From: Fragum whitleyi
Taxonomy: Eukaryota > Mollusca > Bivalvia > Cardiida > Cardiidae
NCBI GenBank assembly: GCA_948146395.1
Contig: OX411547.1
Location: 30,236,614-30,300,613, forward strand
Direction of reading: 5' to 3'
DNA length: 64,000 bases
In this document: piece by piece, positions 42,901 to 45,573 of the stretch
Numbering within the stretch: position 1 is the stretch's first letter
How the letters are laid out: every line of letters starts with the position of its first letter
Program-made: the position numbers and the translations under genes
The notes under the pieces: model-generated
The model's input: the letters and a program-made list of their open reading frames with translations, nothing else
Told to the model about the DNA's origin: nothing
Database searches by the model: none

Positions 42901-43798
42901 CCTTATTACTATCAAAGCGGTGTCGGGGGCATTGTCATCTTACAGTGACAGCTCTTGTTGTTATATAAAATAGGATAAAATGTTCTATTTATGAAATTAT
43001 GTAATTTTTGTGTTGATGTGTCCATGAATAAAGTCTGATGGAGGAGAAGTTATATCCAAAAGGTAAAATACCAGTGCAGAGCCTGAGGATTTTGCTTTGA
43101 ATATAACTCCTCCCACCATCAGACTTTATTCATGGACAAATCAATGCCAAAACAAGATTATATCCATTAAAATATGATCAAAACTCTAGAAATAGCTGTA
43201 TTACCTGTTTCTAGATGTAAAATAGTCTTATTACCTTTTTCTGGATGTAAAGTTAATGAACAAGTATTAATATTTTTGTTCAGAGAATTTCAGAGTATGC
43301 AAAGAGCGTCATTTAGGCCACAGGTTATATGATGTCAAAGCATTAACATTTTTGTAGAAGATGATGTTGAGTATGATAAATGGGTAGAGCTATCAGTGTA
43401 CACAGTAAAACACATGACATATAAATTTTATTGCGAATAAAGTTCTATGTAATTTTTTCTAATTTCATATATGTGTTTTGCGCCATTCTGTTATAATAAT
43501 AAATTTACCTGTCTTGAATCAAAGGCAAATCAAGGTTATTCAGGGCTTCTAAATCCATACAAGCTAAAGAAAGCATTGAATGATATGAGTAATTTGAATG
43601 ATTTAAGAGCATTTTGAATGATTTCAGAACATTTTGAGTAGGTGTTTGGAAAGCCACGTTTGGAAAGTTGAGTGAAATGATAAAGAATAATTTTAAGTGA
43701 GCAGTGTATCAATCTCAAGATGTCGTTTTCTGTATTTCAGTGTAATACTCGGTCCAACAAACATTGTGGAAGAAGATCCTTATTTACCATATATGTGA
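818..43798 (+). CDS. Gene 1 overview: CCP-repeat, EGF-like, single-pass membrane protein with repeated cytoplasmic cassette (5' end outside window)
   Basis: Joined from exons 818-994, 2499-2678, 3899-4075, 4431-4604, 6661-6837, 8391-8567, 10221-10294, 17221-17285, (20307-20607), 21390-21568, 23724-23817, 26991-27149, 30306-30377, 31369-31410, 32797-32871, 33342-33407, 35248-35322, 36161-36235, 37192-37266, 37953-38027, 38893-38967, 39904-39969, 40837-40902 and 43741-43798. Every joint keeps the frame with GT/AG sites, except the pair 20307-20607/21390, where phases conflict. Extracellular CCP exons are all phase 1-1; the transmembrane exon and all tail exons are phase 2-2. No signal-peptide exon is visible, so the gene starts left of base 1. 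CCP modules usually bind proteins or glycans at the surface, as in complement regulators and adhesion receptors. A receptor or adhesion role is inferred; ligand and name are unknown. The model rests on reading frame and splice sites only; transcripts were not available. Confidence 0.8.
1165..1445 (+). repeat. Repeat family A copy
   Basis: tttagcttggctttgtttct at the left, gtaggtggtattcttgtt at the right; contains a (GTT)n run near 1218. The piece just before it (1040-1160) resembles the TTAA MITE body (agacaaagatcagtctgcac). Confidence 0.7.
1481..2125. mobile_element. Non-autonomous TIR element, copy 1
   Basis: Left end agaggaatgaagagaagaat and right end ttcatcttctcttcattcct (ending 2097) are inverted repeats of about 22 bp. 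A second copy lies at 56266-56945 in the same orientation; both share a further 25 bp to the right (ctgtgaaacccttgaggtgt). No transposase frame. Bases 2126-2498 hold only a short TTAA-MITE end (2176-2200). Confidence 0.7.
2499..2678 (+). CDS. Gene 1 exon: CCP/sushi module 2
   Basis: Acceptor tcatatag, donor G|gtatac, phase 1-1, 180 bp. It begins GCPTLMSPINGSV and ends GTWTGNAPNCIAG; four cysteines and the conserved Trp are present. Three N-glycosylation sequons (NGS, NGT and NQT) are visible. Confidence 0.88.
3350..3580 (+). repeat. Diverged copy of the gtcagcttg / cagatgtgatcagtatca repeat
   Basis: Shares gtcagcttg, acagatgtgatcagtatca and tatggccctttgatg with 10981-11285 and 35735-36015. 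The remainder of the 2679-3898 intron shows nothing I recognise. Confidence 0.5.
3899..4075 (+). CDS. Gene 1 exon: CCP/sushi module 3
   Basis: Acceptor attttcag, donor G|gtgtgt, phase 1-1, 177 bp. It begins VCPDLSNPVNGTV and ends NGSWSGEQPTCVPG; canonical CCP with four Cys and Trp. The acceptor T-rich tract and the donor are clear. Confidence 0.9.
4431..4604 (+). CDS. Gene 1 exon: CCP/sushi module 4
   Basis: Acceptor gttcttgcag, donor G|gtaacc, phase 1-1, 174 bp. It begins VCPELQNPVNGTVS and ends GQWNGSSPSCVRG with four Cys and Trp. It is closest in wording to module 3, 355 bp upstream. A long interspersed repeat begins only 17 bp after the donor. Confidence 0.9.
4622..5683 (+). mobile_element. 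Family B element with palindromic start, GTCC tract and internal tandem units
   Basis: Begins tatgctccccgaagggagag, then (gtcc)n, then a body with repeated caaatcagatgc blocks, then two copies of the unit with agctatcaacttgaaacttt (about 165 bp each). It ends with an inverted copy of the start (ttcggggagcata, 5648-5660) and gacggctcttgtt. A second copy lies at 28833-30249. The layout matches what is known as pearl or Helentron-associated elements of bivalves; that class is inferred. Confidence 0.75.
5700..6150. repeat. Fold-back repeat, inverted partner of 9780-10135
   Basis: Contains gaaacaggctgatctgtatc and, inverted, gttcagatcagcttgtctc (arms around 5918 and 6005). The flank with gatgtcatca and acatgtgtaag recurs inverted at 10030-10110. 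Bases 6151-6660 hold a further diverged segment around 6210-6420 (recurring near 61375) and nothing else. Confidence 0.6.
6661..6837 (+). CDS. Gene 1 exon: CCP/sushi module 5
   Basis: Acceptor ttcattacag, donor G|gttatt (a weaker donor), phase 1-1, 177 bp. It begins VCPALGDPLNGEV and ends GQWSGQTPTCVRG; four Cys and the Trp are in place. Confidence 0.9.
7668..8040 (+). repeat. Interspersed repeat, pair with 44098-44462
   Basis: Shared blocks include attttgatatta, caaatgagctaagaa, tgtttattgcaaaaa-type text, gtcatctaaaacagataaa and ttatctgttta. Same orientation, well diverged. The adjacent 6838-7667 and 8041-8390 show no gene or recognised repeat. Confidence 0.6.
8391..8567 (+). CDS. Gene 1 exon: CCP/sushi module 6
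   Basis: Acceptor tgttttacag, donor G|gtagga, phase 1-1, 177 bp. It begins VCPDLSSPVNGEL and ends QWSGVDAVCVSG with four Cys and Trp. A decayed copy of its 3' third lies about 0.9 kb downstream (9427-9504), so further CCP exons may once have followed. Confidence 0.9.
8584..8829. mobile_element. TTAA-flanked MITE (piggyBac-like)
   Basis: Left end TTAACCCTTGTCATGCTGAA and right end ttcagtatgacaagggTTAA form near-perfect inverted repeats with TTAA at both edges, the hallmark target of piggyBac-type transposons. The body has cagactgcacatatgtgcag. Related copies: 22620-22863, and 10309-11606 (interrupted). Starts 17 bp after the CCP6 exon donor. Confidence 0.8.
9427..9504 (+). pseudogene. Relic of the 3' part of a CCP exon
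   Basis: The stretch around 9449-9504 matches the end of CCP module 6 (aacctgtct-gaa-atgg...agtgg...tgtgtgtttca), including the Cys codon, the SGQW-like region and the terminal Cys. The donor is lost (tttcaagcc in place of tttcaggta), there is no acceptor or first half, and the Gln of the QW pair is now a stop (TAG). It is a dead fragment of a duplicated exon. Confidence 0.6.
9780..10135. repeat. Fold-back repeat, inverted partner of 5700-6150
   Basis: Arms gaaacaagctgatcttaac and gttaagatcagcttttctcc flank a loop with an inner hairpin (aagcaagccttgttgagctt). The segment gatgacgtcatttatattg follows. Confidence 0.6.
10221..10294 (+). CDS. Gene 1 exon: linker after the CCP array
   Basis: Acceptor cttctttcag, donor AAT|gtaaga, 74 bp, phase 1 in and 0 out. 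It translates as VLIPVCVAAQVTG followed by an acidic, Asn-rich stretch, with one Cys. The entry phase matches the donor of CCP6, which supports the assignment. No domain recognised. It is followed by the largest intron, which holds the retrotransposon. Confidence 0.6.
10309..11606. mobile_element. TTAA MITE split by a later repeat insertion
   Basis: Left MITE end ttaacccttgtcttgctgaa at 10309; right end agcttgacaagggttaa near 11590-11606. Between them (about 10383-11570) lies a tandem array of 6 or so units of about 150 bp (gttcctagtcacctgacctt ... cttcatgtcaaatttctt). That array is itself cut by a 300-bp segment at 10981-11285 beginning with a C run. Confidence 0.65.
11613..12000. other. Intronic DNA between repeats and the retrotransposon
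   Basis: No gene seen. Diverged repeat text (ttgaaacttggtagttatgt) suggests an old family member. Confidence 0.4.
12394..12944 (-). pseudogene. SGNH hydrolase-like ORF of the YR retrotransposon, frameshifted
   Basis: The first part (12944-12567) starts MWILGDSIPYWAG, with the GDS nucleophile block, and has NLGGNDL, the Gly/Asn block. It stops early at 12567-12569. The expected Asp-His block, RPDGVHLN, appears 3' in another frame (open down to the TAA at 12394-12396), so one base was lost or two gained near 12575. SGNH esterase-like ORFs are reported in some Ngaro-type elements and some LINEs; their job in the cycle is unclear. Confidence 0.75.
13000..15399 (-). CDS. RT - RNase H - tyrosine recombinase polyprotein
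   Basis: Open from the stop at 15400-15402 to the stop at 13000-13002. There is no ATG at the start, so I give the stop-to-stop frame; numbering below counts from the TTG at 15351. The RT has FKADIKSAYR (Asp 124) and YLDD (190-193). The RNase H shows FTDSAAG (Asp 356), Glu 395 and HCDNKAV (Asp 420). The C-terminal YR has LFRVSEV (Arg 633), HSFR (His 744, Arg 747), GRW (768-770) and NNYIQ (Tyr 778), the full catalytic set. RT copies the RNA and the YR integrates a circular product without target duplication in this class. In the RNase H, the usual final Asp region reads EICEAISR, with Glu where Asp is expected. The frame is otherwise undamaged, unlike gag and the hydrolase. Confidence 0.9.
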   Translation of the reverse strand, partial: LQILKQYLRDYDEQEALYLLEGFEEGFTLQYSGPREVRYAKNLRSIYLNREKIKKEIDAGRVAGPFVEPPFPNLIISPIGLVPRKTPGEYRMIHHLSYPPGESINDYIDPAICSVQYTSFDEAVRMVQNLGQNCKLFKADIKSAYRIIPIRPSDFELLGFFYKDRYYIEKALLFGASISPITFECFARFLQFCVESKLDTAALIHYLDDFLGGDKTYGSCFKALQIFKCIMTELGVPLADEKMEGPTEVLVFLGLEIDSRKMVVRIPIQKIKEVIIKIREILDRKRATLKTLQSLIGSLHFCCRVIVMGQPFIRRLINSICGLAKPFHRVRIKREVRRDLRMWLLFLANFNGVSCFHDTYWTANQEVELFTDSAAGKDLGFGIYFKGHWAQGKWPETWHKKGYTENITILEFFPILVALFIWGSKLRNKKILFHCDNKAVVEIINKLTSKSEQIMCMVLVINLHCLKHNILIKSQHISSSKNEICEAISRFQEMRFRRLAPQADNKPHPIPECLAPNTRLTYDVGKRAFDLYRAKYNLSNTWPIPCNQVAWFIAYCYESGKSARTISTYVAGLNYFHKLNGYCDFAEVFVIKKMLEGCRRSRTSIDTRTPLRRSSLVAVCAVLPQVTCNQYERILFCSLFVLAYFGLFRVSEVVIANKSLYQRVVQSTDVSIMNDYLLIKLHVFKTNQYGKPFTLKLPKENGRLCPVQSLNEFLAIRPSVAGPLYIHQNGLPVTRTQFSAVLQKCISTASLEFTGRYRTHSFRIGRATDLAIQGLPSDTIRYLGRWSSNCVNNYIQIQN
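15479..16616 (-). pseudogene. gag-like ORF of the YR retrotransposon, broken twice
   Basis: Three pieces lie in order: 16616-16305 (basic N-terminus with GKKRKAAEP, nuclear-signal-like), 16312-15941 (helical middle) and 15940-15479. Piece 1 to 2 needs a one-base frame change near 16305-16312. Piece 2 to 3 is the same frame interrupted by a TAG at 15941-15943. The C-terminal part has a Cys/His cluster, NCTWRNCKFAH then CSKCAGPHAQSSC, a variant zinc-knuckle arrangement, and an Arg/Gly-rich tail (RGRGSVFRGRNQFRG). It would bind the element's RNA. As it stands it cannot make full-length gag unless recoded. Confidence 0.75.
16855..17145 (+). repeat. Repeat family A copy
   Basis: tttttagctaggctgttttc at the left and gcacctggtgctcttgtt at the right. 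It abuts the 5' side of the retrotransposon and lies 75 bp before exon 17221. Confidence 0.75.
17221..17285 (+). CDS. Gene 1 exon: Ser/Gly-rich linker
   Basis: Acceptor gattttgcag, donor AA|gtaagt, 65 bp, phase 0 in and 2 out. It reads TFNSTYFGGSSSLAGV followed by PIQSM. Its entry phase fits exon 10221-10294. Short and domain-free; the case rests on splice sites and phase. Confidence 0.55.
17365..18670 (+). mobile_element. Family C element (17474-18440) inserted in an older repeat
   Basis: The element starts tatcccccgccgttttcgg, has gtccgtcattccg tandem text, then five units of about 165 bp (17565-18345; gtccggagcatatctcctaa in each), and ends gacatggctcttgt. The DNA on either side (17365-17473 and 18441-18670) is one repeat that exists without the insert at 38135-38500, so that copy serves as an empty site. 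A second family C element is at 42255-42775. Confidence 0.75.
18671..19078. other. Intron stretch without recognised content
   Basis: AT-rich, no open frame with codon character, no repeat recognised. Confidence 0.4.
19079..20095 (+). repeat. Family D repeat with four to five internal tandem units
   Basis: Begins ttttagctccactggctgaa, contains a (TG)n/GTCC region near 19138-19180, then units of about 170 bp with gaatgatccttg(a/g)gtgaccc and aatatgcattttatgggc (19400-19990). Related starts occur at 28416 and 46262. A C run of 16 follows at about 20186. Confidence 0.7.
20307..20607 (+). CDS. Gene 1 candidate exon: extracellular region of unknown fold
   Basis: Open for 100 codons from AA+T (phase 2, matching the preceding donor) to AGT|gtaaga (phase 0). 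The translation has two Cys (SVFCDIEAFF and KESWCVNVYI), several hydrophobic strand-like segments and sequons (NSS, NMS). It looks like part of a beta-rich ectodomain, but I recognise no family. The acceptor gaacag lacks a good pyrimidine tract, and its phase-0 end does not fit the next exon at 21390 (phase 2 in). It may therefore be alternatively used, or a small exon may be missing from the model. Confidence 0.5.
21014..21350 (+). pseudogene. Two decayed partial copies of exon 21390-21568
   Basis: Bases 21017-21105 (accatcataagtgtatgttt through to aactcttgtcat) follow 21410-21497 of the functional exon closely, but without a splice acceptor. Bases 21303-21349 (gcagtgtaatccacaaaact) match the exon's first 50 bases including an AG acceptor, then diverge. 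Both lie directly upstream of the intact exon in the same orientation, so they are remnants of tandem duplication. Confidence 0.6.
21390..21568 (+). CDS. Gene 1 exon: Thr/Asn-rich ectodomain segment
   Basis: Acceptor cttttttcaaacag, donor TCAG|gtttgt, 179 bp, phase 2 in and 1 out. It contains SVCLEITSMNSQLITNIG and a run with sequons (NNT, NIT, NYS). One Cys. It joins perfectly in phase to 23724. It can also join directly to exon 17221-17285 (phase 2 out), which would skip 20307-20607. No domain recognised. Confidence 0.65.
21590..22060. mobile_element. Fold-back element, inverted partner of 27240-27720
   Basis: Arms ttaacatttgcagagaccc (21638) and gggtctctgcaaatgttaa (21693) form a hairpin inside ttaattcac / gtgaattgat. 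The outer part includes gaaactgataaagg, tatgctctattataa and acaagatggac-type text shared in reverse with 27240-27540. Confidence 0.65.
22205..22475. mobile_element. Fold-back MITE, pair with 53995-54237
   Basis: Ends tgggcccgaggttataaaag and tttcataacctgaggccc are inverted repeats; the centre is the palindrome aagttgttatgaataacaac. The second copy keeps ends and the same centre (aagttgttatttataacaac). Confidence 0.75.
22620..22863. mobile_element. TTAA-flanked MITE, full copy
   Basis: Left TTAACCCTTGTCATGCTGAA, right ccagcatgacaagtgTTAA, length about 244 bp. The body gacaaagatcagcctgcacc is shared with decayed copies at 21101-21230 and 52620-52690. Bases 22864-23430 show no recognised feature. 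Confidence 0.8.
23440..23640 (+). repeat. SINE 3' body, diverged
   Basis: Block ggaggctaggacagaatataa and the later attgctgaaaaaatgataaa match the non-tRNA body of SINEs at 61520-61769 and 62114-62400, with a short (caaa) tail. Confidence 0.5.
23724..23817 (+). CDS. Gene 1 exon: first part of membrane-proximal EGF-like module
   Basis: Acceptor ttaccctttccag, donor AA|gtgagt, 94 bp, phase 1 in and 2 out. It encodes CFWYKYINECVDMGLC and then VQRGNQVLC. With the next exon's KCEETAC this gives six cysteines with a C-x-C pair, the spacing style of EGF-like modules. Disulfide pattern not shown directly. Confidence 0.75.
23836..24135. repeat. Mixed repeat fragments (TTAA MITE end, palindromic segment)
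   Basis: ttaacccttgtcatgctgaa at 23838 is a solo MITE end. Around 23928-23985, gaaaccctatgttgtgggta and the fold aattgtcttgttgagacaatt match the palindrome repeated at 63405-63485 and 63800-63880. Confidence 0.5.
24302..24373. repeat. 72-bp palindrome (family P), copy 1
   Basis: Near-perfect inverted repeat centred on ctataaacatatag, arms gttgtaactgc and gcagttacaac, edges atggccaag / cgctcagccat. Other copies: 28300-28377, 36404-36476, 45500-45573, 51290-51362. Confidence 0.8.
24545..24632 (-). repeat. tRNA-derived SINE head
   Basis: On the minus strand it reads tggtctattggtagagtgtc (A-box-like), then a B-box-like gagttcgattcatggg. Too diverged and lacking full cloverleaf pairing to be a tRNA gene. 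Bases 24633-25684 hold nothing recognised. Confidence 0.55.
25685..26640 (+). mobile_element. Family E element (palindromic start, GTCC tract, three tandem units)
   Basis: Begins tagtcccctaccggtgttca, then caccggaggggacta (hairpin), then (gtcc)n. Three or four units of about 175-190 bp follow with ggcaatgtgtagattatgca. Ends ccaacatggctcttgttt. Confidence 0.7.
26745..26890 (-). repeat. tRNA-derived SINE fragment
   Basis: Minus strand gttggctgagtggttagcgc resembles an A-box region of a Ser/Leu-like tRNA head; the body contains the short hairpin cccagttttacagctggg. Not a tRNA gene. It ends about 100 bp before the transmembrane exon. Confidence 0.5.
26991..27149 (+). CDS. Gene 1 exon: end of EGF-like module and transmembrane segment
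   Basis: Acceptor tatataacag, donor GG|gtaagg, 159 bp, phase 2-2. After the last two EGF-like Cys it encodes a strongly hydrophobic run, IIPYLIPPFIFFILTMLW, followed by CGACRSYCGPRQPSR. The membrane segment is thus flanked inside by Cys residues (possible palmitoylation) and Arg residues, which fits an outside-to-inside (type I) topology. This exon fixes gene 1 as a membrane protein. Confidence 0.85.
27240..27720. mobile_element. Fold-back element, inverted copy of 21590-22060
   Basis: Contains gttaacatttgcagagac and gtctctgcaaatgctacc as arms, plus ggtctgggcctaaac and agagcatacctaaag in reverse order to the first copy. Bases 27721-28299 show nothing clear besides a small palindrome (ttcatatttcatatgaa near 27931). 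Confidence 0.65.
28300..28377. repeat. Palindrome family P, copy 2
   Basis: Arms gttgttactgcctata and tataggcagtaacaac, right edge ttttgcactgagccat. Confidence 0.75.
28833..30249 (+). mobile_element. Family B element, copy 2, with five internal units
   Basis: Same start as 4622 (tatgctccccgaagggagag), same body, then five units of about 165 bp (29435-30080) instead of two. Ends tattcggggagcata and gacggctcttgtt. It ends 56 bp before exon 30306. A family D start precedes it (28416-28700). Confidence 0.8.
30306..30377 (+). CDS. Gene 1 exon: juxtamembrane cytoplasmic segment
   Basis: Acceptor gtatttacag, donor GA|gtaagt, 72 bp, phase 2-2. It reads CEESIVSQQRPFIFPRYR followed by ADGLL. Phase fits both neighbours. 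Not a copy of the later cassette. Confidence 0.7.
30913..31236. mobile_element. TIR element with TACAGT ends
   Basis: Left tacagtcaatcttgctcaag and right catcttttactgta are imperfect inverted ends; gcgaccatttt and agtggtcattt are inverted inside. A relative spans 38988-39343. Confidence 0.5.
31369..31410 (+). CDS. Gene 1 exon: 14-codon cytoplasmic exon
   Basis: Acceptor tatatttcag, donor CA|gtaagt, 42 bp, phase 2-2. In the gene frame it reads (E)TKTTFTQVPLETS. The FTQV wording recalls the MTQV start of later cassettes, so it may be a shortened relative. Confidence 0.65.
31411..32796. other. Intron, no clear features
   Basis: Diverged repeat text (gatctcaatga.acacatctgct twice, 32350 and 32500; accaaggtcaaggtcat) marks an old tandem family. 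No exon that fits the phase was found. Confidence 0.4.
32797..32871 (+). CDS. Gene 1 tail cassette exon 1
   Basis: Acceptor ccatctcag, donor AG|gtaaat, 75 bp, phase 2-2. Reads SMTKMSSTHEEVIEKG then SVAMVSDVR. It shares the plan of the later cassettes: MT-x-[VM]-S, an acidic pair, and GS-x-[SA]-V-x-S ending in a split Arg codon. Confidence 0.75.
33342..33407 (+). CDS. Gene 1 tail cassette exon 2
   Basis: Acceptor tttaattacag, donor AG|gtaggt, 66 bp, phase 2-2. Reads SVAQASSLVEDEG then SVSIVTSSR. Three codons shorter than the 75-bp type; the GSVSIV core and terminal split Arg are kept. Confidence 0.8.
33530..33662 (+). repeat. SINE body fragment
   Basis: ctatttgtctctcaccaatg to gagaaataccag as in 61520-61769; the tRNA head is missing. 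The same intron also repeats tatgtggc.gtctat.ctactcaatgtttg (33725 and 33925), an internal duplication of about 195 bp. Confidence 0.65.
34278..34503. mobile_element. Fold-back MITE (family F), copy 1
   Basis: Ends ccctttcctgtttaatccct and tgtaaaacaggaaaggg; central palindrome aagaagaaattgcttctgac / aatttcttcttttt. Copies at 55629-55856 (opposite orientation) and 61824-62051. Bases 34504-35247 contain only a diverged 165-bp-type unit (34990-35140). Confidence 0.8.
35248..35322 (+). CDS. Gene 1 tail cassette exon 3, with YEEI motif
   Basis: Acceptor tactttcag, donor AG|gtaaca, 75 bp, phase 2-2. Reads PMTQVSGVYEEILDSG then SISVLTEAR. It is the only cassette with a Tyr at the acidic core, giving VYEEI. 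Phosphorylated YEEI is the textbook ligand of Src-family SH2 domains, so this exon could carry a signalling site; that is inference. Confidence 0.82.
35735..36015 (+). repeat. GGGGGATATAGGAGTCAGCTTG repeat
   Basis: Starts accacccaaaattatgttgg, has acagatgtaatcagtatca, ends cacttgtagggggattagtc. Matches 10981-11285. Confidence 0.65.
36161..36235 (+). CDS. Gene 1 tail cassette exon 4
   Basis: Acceptor atcctttcag, donor AG|gtaaag, 75 bp, phase 2-2. Reads PMTQVTAIQEEMLSER then SAAGFAAFR. The first half matches cassette 3 closely; the second half has lost the GS-x-SV core. Confidence 0.82.
36404..36476. repeat. Palindrome family P, copy 3
   Basis: atggctcagtgcaaaacaat at the left and its inverse ttttacactaagcca at the right. 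A solo right arm, ttttgcactgagccattgat, lies at 35619-35638. The rest of 36477-37191 shows no feature. Confidence 0.75.
37192..37266 (+). CDS. Gene 1 tail cassette exon 5
   Basis: Acceptor tttccattcag, donor AG|gtaaga, 75 bp, phase 2-2. Reads PVTPVSALHDEFPSEG then SMSVVSSGR. Full cassette plan with a Ser-rich end. Confidence 0.82.
37267..37952. other. Intron between cassettes 5 and 6
   Basis: Only a C run (37691-37703) and plain AT-rich DNA. Confidence 0.4.
37953..38027 (+). CDS. Gene 1 tail cassette exon 6
   Basis: Acceptor tattccacag, donor AG|gtaata, 75 bp, phase 2-2. Reads AKTQISAIHDDIGMDS then SVSVISSSR. Most similar to cassette 5, which suggests recent duplication of neighbouring exons. 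Confidence 0.82.
38135..38500 (+). repeat. Repeat copy that is the empty site of the family C insertion
   Basis: gggtttgacactaactactt to gactggtgttagtgtcaat. The inner part aagaagaaattgcttgtgac / cttcttcttttgcc is fold-back like family F. Its counterpart at 17365-18670 carries the insert. Confidence 0.65.
38893..38967 (+). CDS. Gene 1 tail cassette exon 7
   Basis: Acceptor tctcttacag, donor AG|gtattt, 75 bp, phase 2-2. Reads PMAQMASFEEGFAAQN then SIIMGSSI plus a split codon. Plan kept, with diverged middle. Confidence 0.8.
38988..39343. mobile_element. Relative of the 30913-31236 TIR element
   Basis: attaagcgaccaatgcaattt at the left; ggtggtcccctaagtgttg and agttttactgta at the right. Contains the hairpin gaaccgtctcactgagacggttc (39143-39165). 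Confidence 0.5.
39514..39800 (+). repeat. Repeat family A copy
   Basis: tttctgctttcagagaaaac to gggcagtgctcttgttt, including gggggataactcattttgta. It lies 104 bp before cassette exon 8. The next intron (39970-40836) has a related repeat ending in gcagtactcttgtt at 40381. Confidence 0.75.
39904..39969 (+). CDS. Gene 1 tail cassette exon 8
   Basis: Acceptor catttcag, donor AG|gtaagt, 66 bp, phase 2-2. Reads QEVMEGMSFVEEYPVE then TVIGS. The acidic pair is followed by Tyr (EEYPV), a second possible phosphotyrosine site. Confidence 0.75.
40837..40902 (+). CDS. Gene 1 tail cassette exon 9
   Basis: Acceptor gtaatttcag, donor AG|gtaaga, 66 bp, phase 2-2. Reads SGMVQDIVEVQQYQSAP then IFGD. It is the most diverged member and is assigned mainly by length, phase and splice sites. 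Confidence 0.7.
41251..41287 (+). CDS. Gene 1 possible alternative last exon
   Basis: A good acceptor (T-rich tract then caataacag) opens a frame in the correct phase reading CVPYELQGIHQ, then a TAA at 41285-41287. A consensus donor, gtaagc, follows at once at 41288. If used it would end the protein 11 residues after cassette 9, or act as a stop-containing exon. No AATAAA was seen close by, so the status is open. Confidence 0.3.
41288..42254. other. Last intron of gene 1, left part
   Basis: No coding evidence. A short palindrome (gtatgtgtctatacactgta, 41978-41997) is the only structure. Confidence 0.4.
42255..42775 (+). mobile_element. Family C element, copy 2
   Basis: attatcccctgccattttcgg, gtccgtcattcc text, two 165-bp units, ends gacatggctcttgtt. 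A third type of element follows head-to-tail (42776-42959), starting atgcccccgatagggaggca, with (gtcc)n and ending gacagctcttgtt. Confidence 0.75.
43019..43141. repeat. Fold-back repeat of about 120 bp
   Basis: gtccatgaataaagtctgat at the left and atcagactttattcatggac at the right are a perfect inverted pair; inner arms ggaggagaagttata / tataactcctcc. Confidence 0.75.
43741..43798 (+). CDS. Gene 1 last coding exon
   Basis: Acceptor tctgtatttcag. In the entry phase set by all tail exons (phase 2) it reads VILGPTNIVEEDPYLPYM and stops at TGA 43796-43798. The acidic run followed by two Tyr near the C terminus is a possible phosphorylation site. Frame agreement across all tail exons is the main support. 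Confidence 0.8.
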
Positions 43799-43826
43799 AG
43801 ACTGCTGGGAAAACTTGTGTAAAATG

Positions 43827-43832
43827 AATAAA
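43827..43832 (+). terminator. Polyadenylation signal AATAAA of gene 1
   Basis: AATAAA 28 bp after the stop codon, in AT-rich DNA. It gives a very short 3' UTR if used; no cleavage site can be proven from sequence. Confidence 0.5.
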
Positions 43833-44097
43833 GAGATGCAAAACTTATATATTTCTACGAACAAGAATACTTCTTTCAGAAAAGAACATGAAAGATTTGT
43901 GCCTTTGCATTGGTTAATTGCAATACAATGCTAATCTTATTATGTTAGATAATTGCCCGACTTAAGATATCATCAAAGAGTTTCATTATTGACATTATTG
44001 TCCACACATAATCAACAAGTTTTCAATCCAGAGATTTGAAATATTATTGATCAATTGATAGAAATGTTGAAGATTGATTTTGTATTATTGACAATAT

Positions 44098-44462
44098 TTC
44101 AAATTATAATATGACCTAAGTCGCGGGAGTGAAATAAACCTGTTGAATATTTTTGATATTATACGGGTATATTTCACTAGTGAAATCACAAAATGAGCTA
44201 AGAATGTTATATTTTCATTGCGAAAGTGATGTCATTTTGAATTGATGTTGTCAATTAGCCAACTGTGTTATATGTTTCTTCAATTGAATTTTCTTCAATT
44301 TATTGCAAAAATTCGGGTCATGTTCTAAATATCAAATTTGTGTTCATTTAATACTGACTCTATTTAACTCGTCATCTAAAACAGATAAATTCTTGGCTCA
44401 GCCTCTTTTTATCTGTTTAAAGATGACTCGATTGATTAATTTTGTATTTTATGACCACTCTT
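44098..44462 (+). repeat. Interspersed repeat, pair of 7668-8040
   Basis: Starts just downstream of gene 1. Shares the block order listed for 7668. The following 44463-45499 contains old repeat text with caaattttgattggcc units and no gene. Confidence 0.6.
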
Positions 44463-45499
44463 TTTATATCCTCTATTATGTCAGTTATATTGATTGTGTT
44501 TGGGCCAGTTAAGGAAAAGGAAAGTATGTTCTTCAACACCTTTTAAAATTTATGATATTAAACATTTCTTTAACCAAAACTTCTACAATTGTTGTACATT
44601 CTTTTAGAAAAAAATAAAGAACTTATCATAATTTTGTAAACTGTCTGGTTATTTTTCTGATCAGTAATATTGTACTTGTATTTTAGAGCACTTACTGAAA
44701 TGCTATTGCATAAAAAGATTGCAAATATAATTGTATTTGTCTGTTTTTCTGTATTAATGAATTTTGTTCTCCTAAAGGTAAACAAAACTAAAGAGAACTG
44801 AAGTGCTCAAGGGCGTCTTTAGGTTTACCCTGAGTCTGTCATATGTAGTGCTTCGTCAACTTTTCAAGGGAAGTCTTCTAGATCCTTGGGGGCCAATTTC
44901 AAGGAATCTTTACCAGCAAGTTCAATGAGTGTCCCTCTTTATAAAATGTTTGCCAAATTTTGATTGGCCTATAAATGTGGGCGTGGCAAGGTTAGGCATT
45001 TCTTTACTTTGAAATCTTCAAACAACATCTTCTGAAACACTAAGACAATTTTCATGAAACTTTGCCAGAATACTTCTTAGCTAACGACCTGCTACTAAAA
45101 TTGTTCATGAAATTTTGATTTGTCTTAAAATATGAGCATGGTATTTTCTTAATCCTGAAATACTGGGCCAATTTCAATGAAATTTTGCCAGAATGTTTTT
45201 GGATGATCCTCTACAAAAATTATTCACGAAATTTTGATTGGCCCATATATAATGCAATTTAGTGCCATTCTGGCCCTCTTGTTTACATGGGTTATGCTTG
45301 AGACAAAACCTTTAAGTTGAAATGACCCTCAAGGTCAAGGTGACTTTGTGAAGGTCACTGATTTTCATTATAAAAACTTTACCATTGGCCATTTCTTTAG
45401 AATGATAAGAGATATAGCCTTCATGTTTTACATGTGTTTTGCTCTAGATAAGAGCTCTCAGTGGATTTCAAGGTTAATGTCATCAGTCAAGATCAAATA

Positions 45500-45573
45500 G
45501 ATGGCTTAGCGCCAAACAGTTGTAACTGCCTATATGTTTATAGGCAGTTACAACTGTTTCACACTGAGCCATC
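45500..45573. repeat. Palindrome family P, copy 4
   Basis: Arms acagttgtaactgcctata / tataggcagttacaactgt, edges gatggctta / tgagccatc. Best preserved copy. Confidence 0.8.

Noticed and set aside
32797..43798. Tail cassettes as desmoglein-type repeats or ITAMs
   Set aside because: Repeat length is roughly similar to desmoglein repeats, but the wording does not match; YxxI/L pairs with ITAM spacing are absent.
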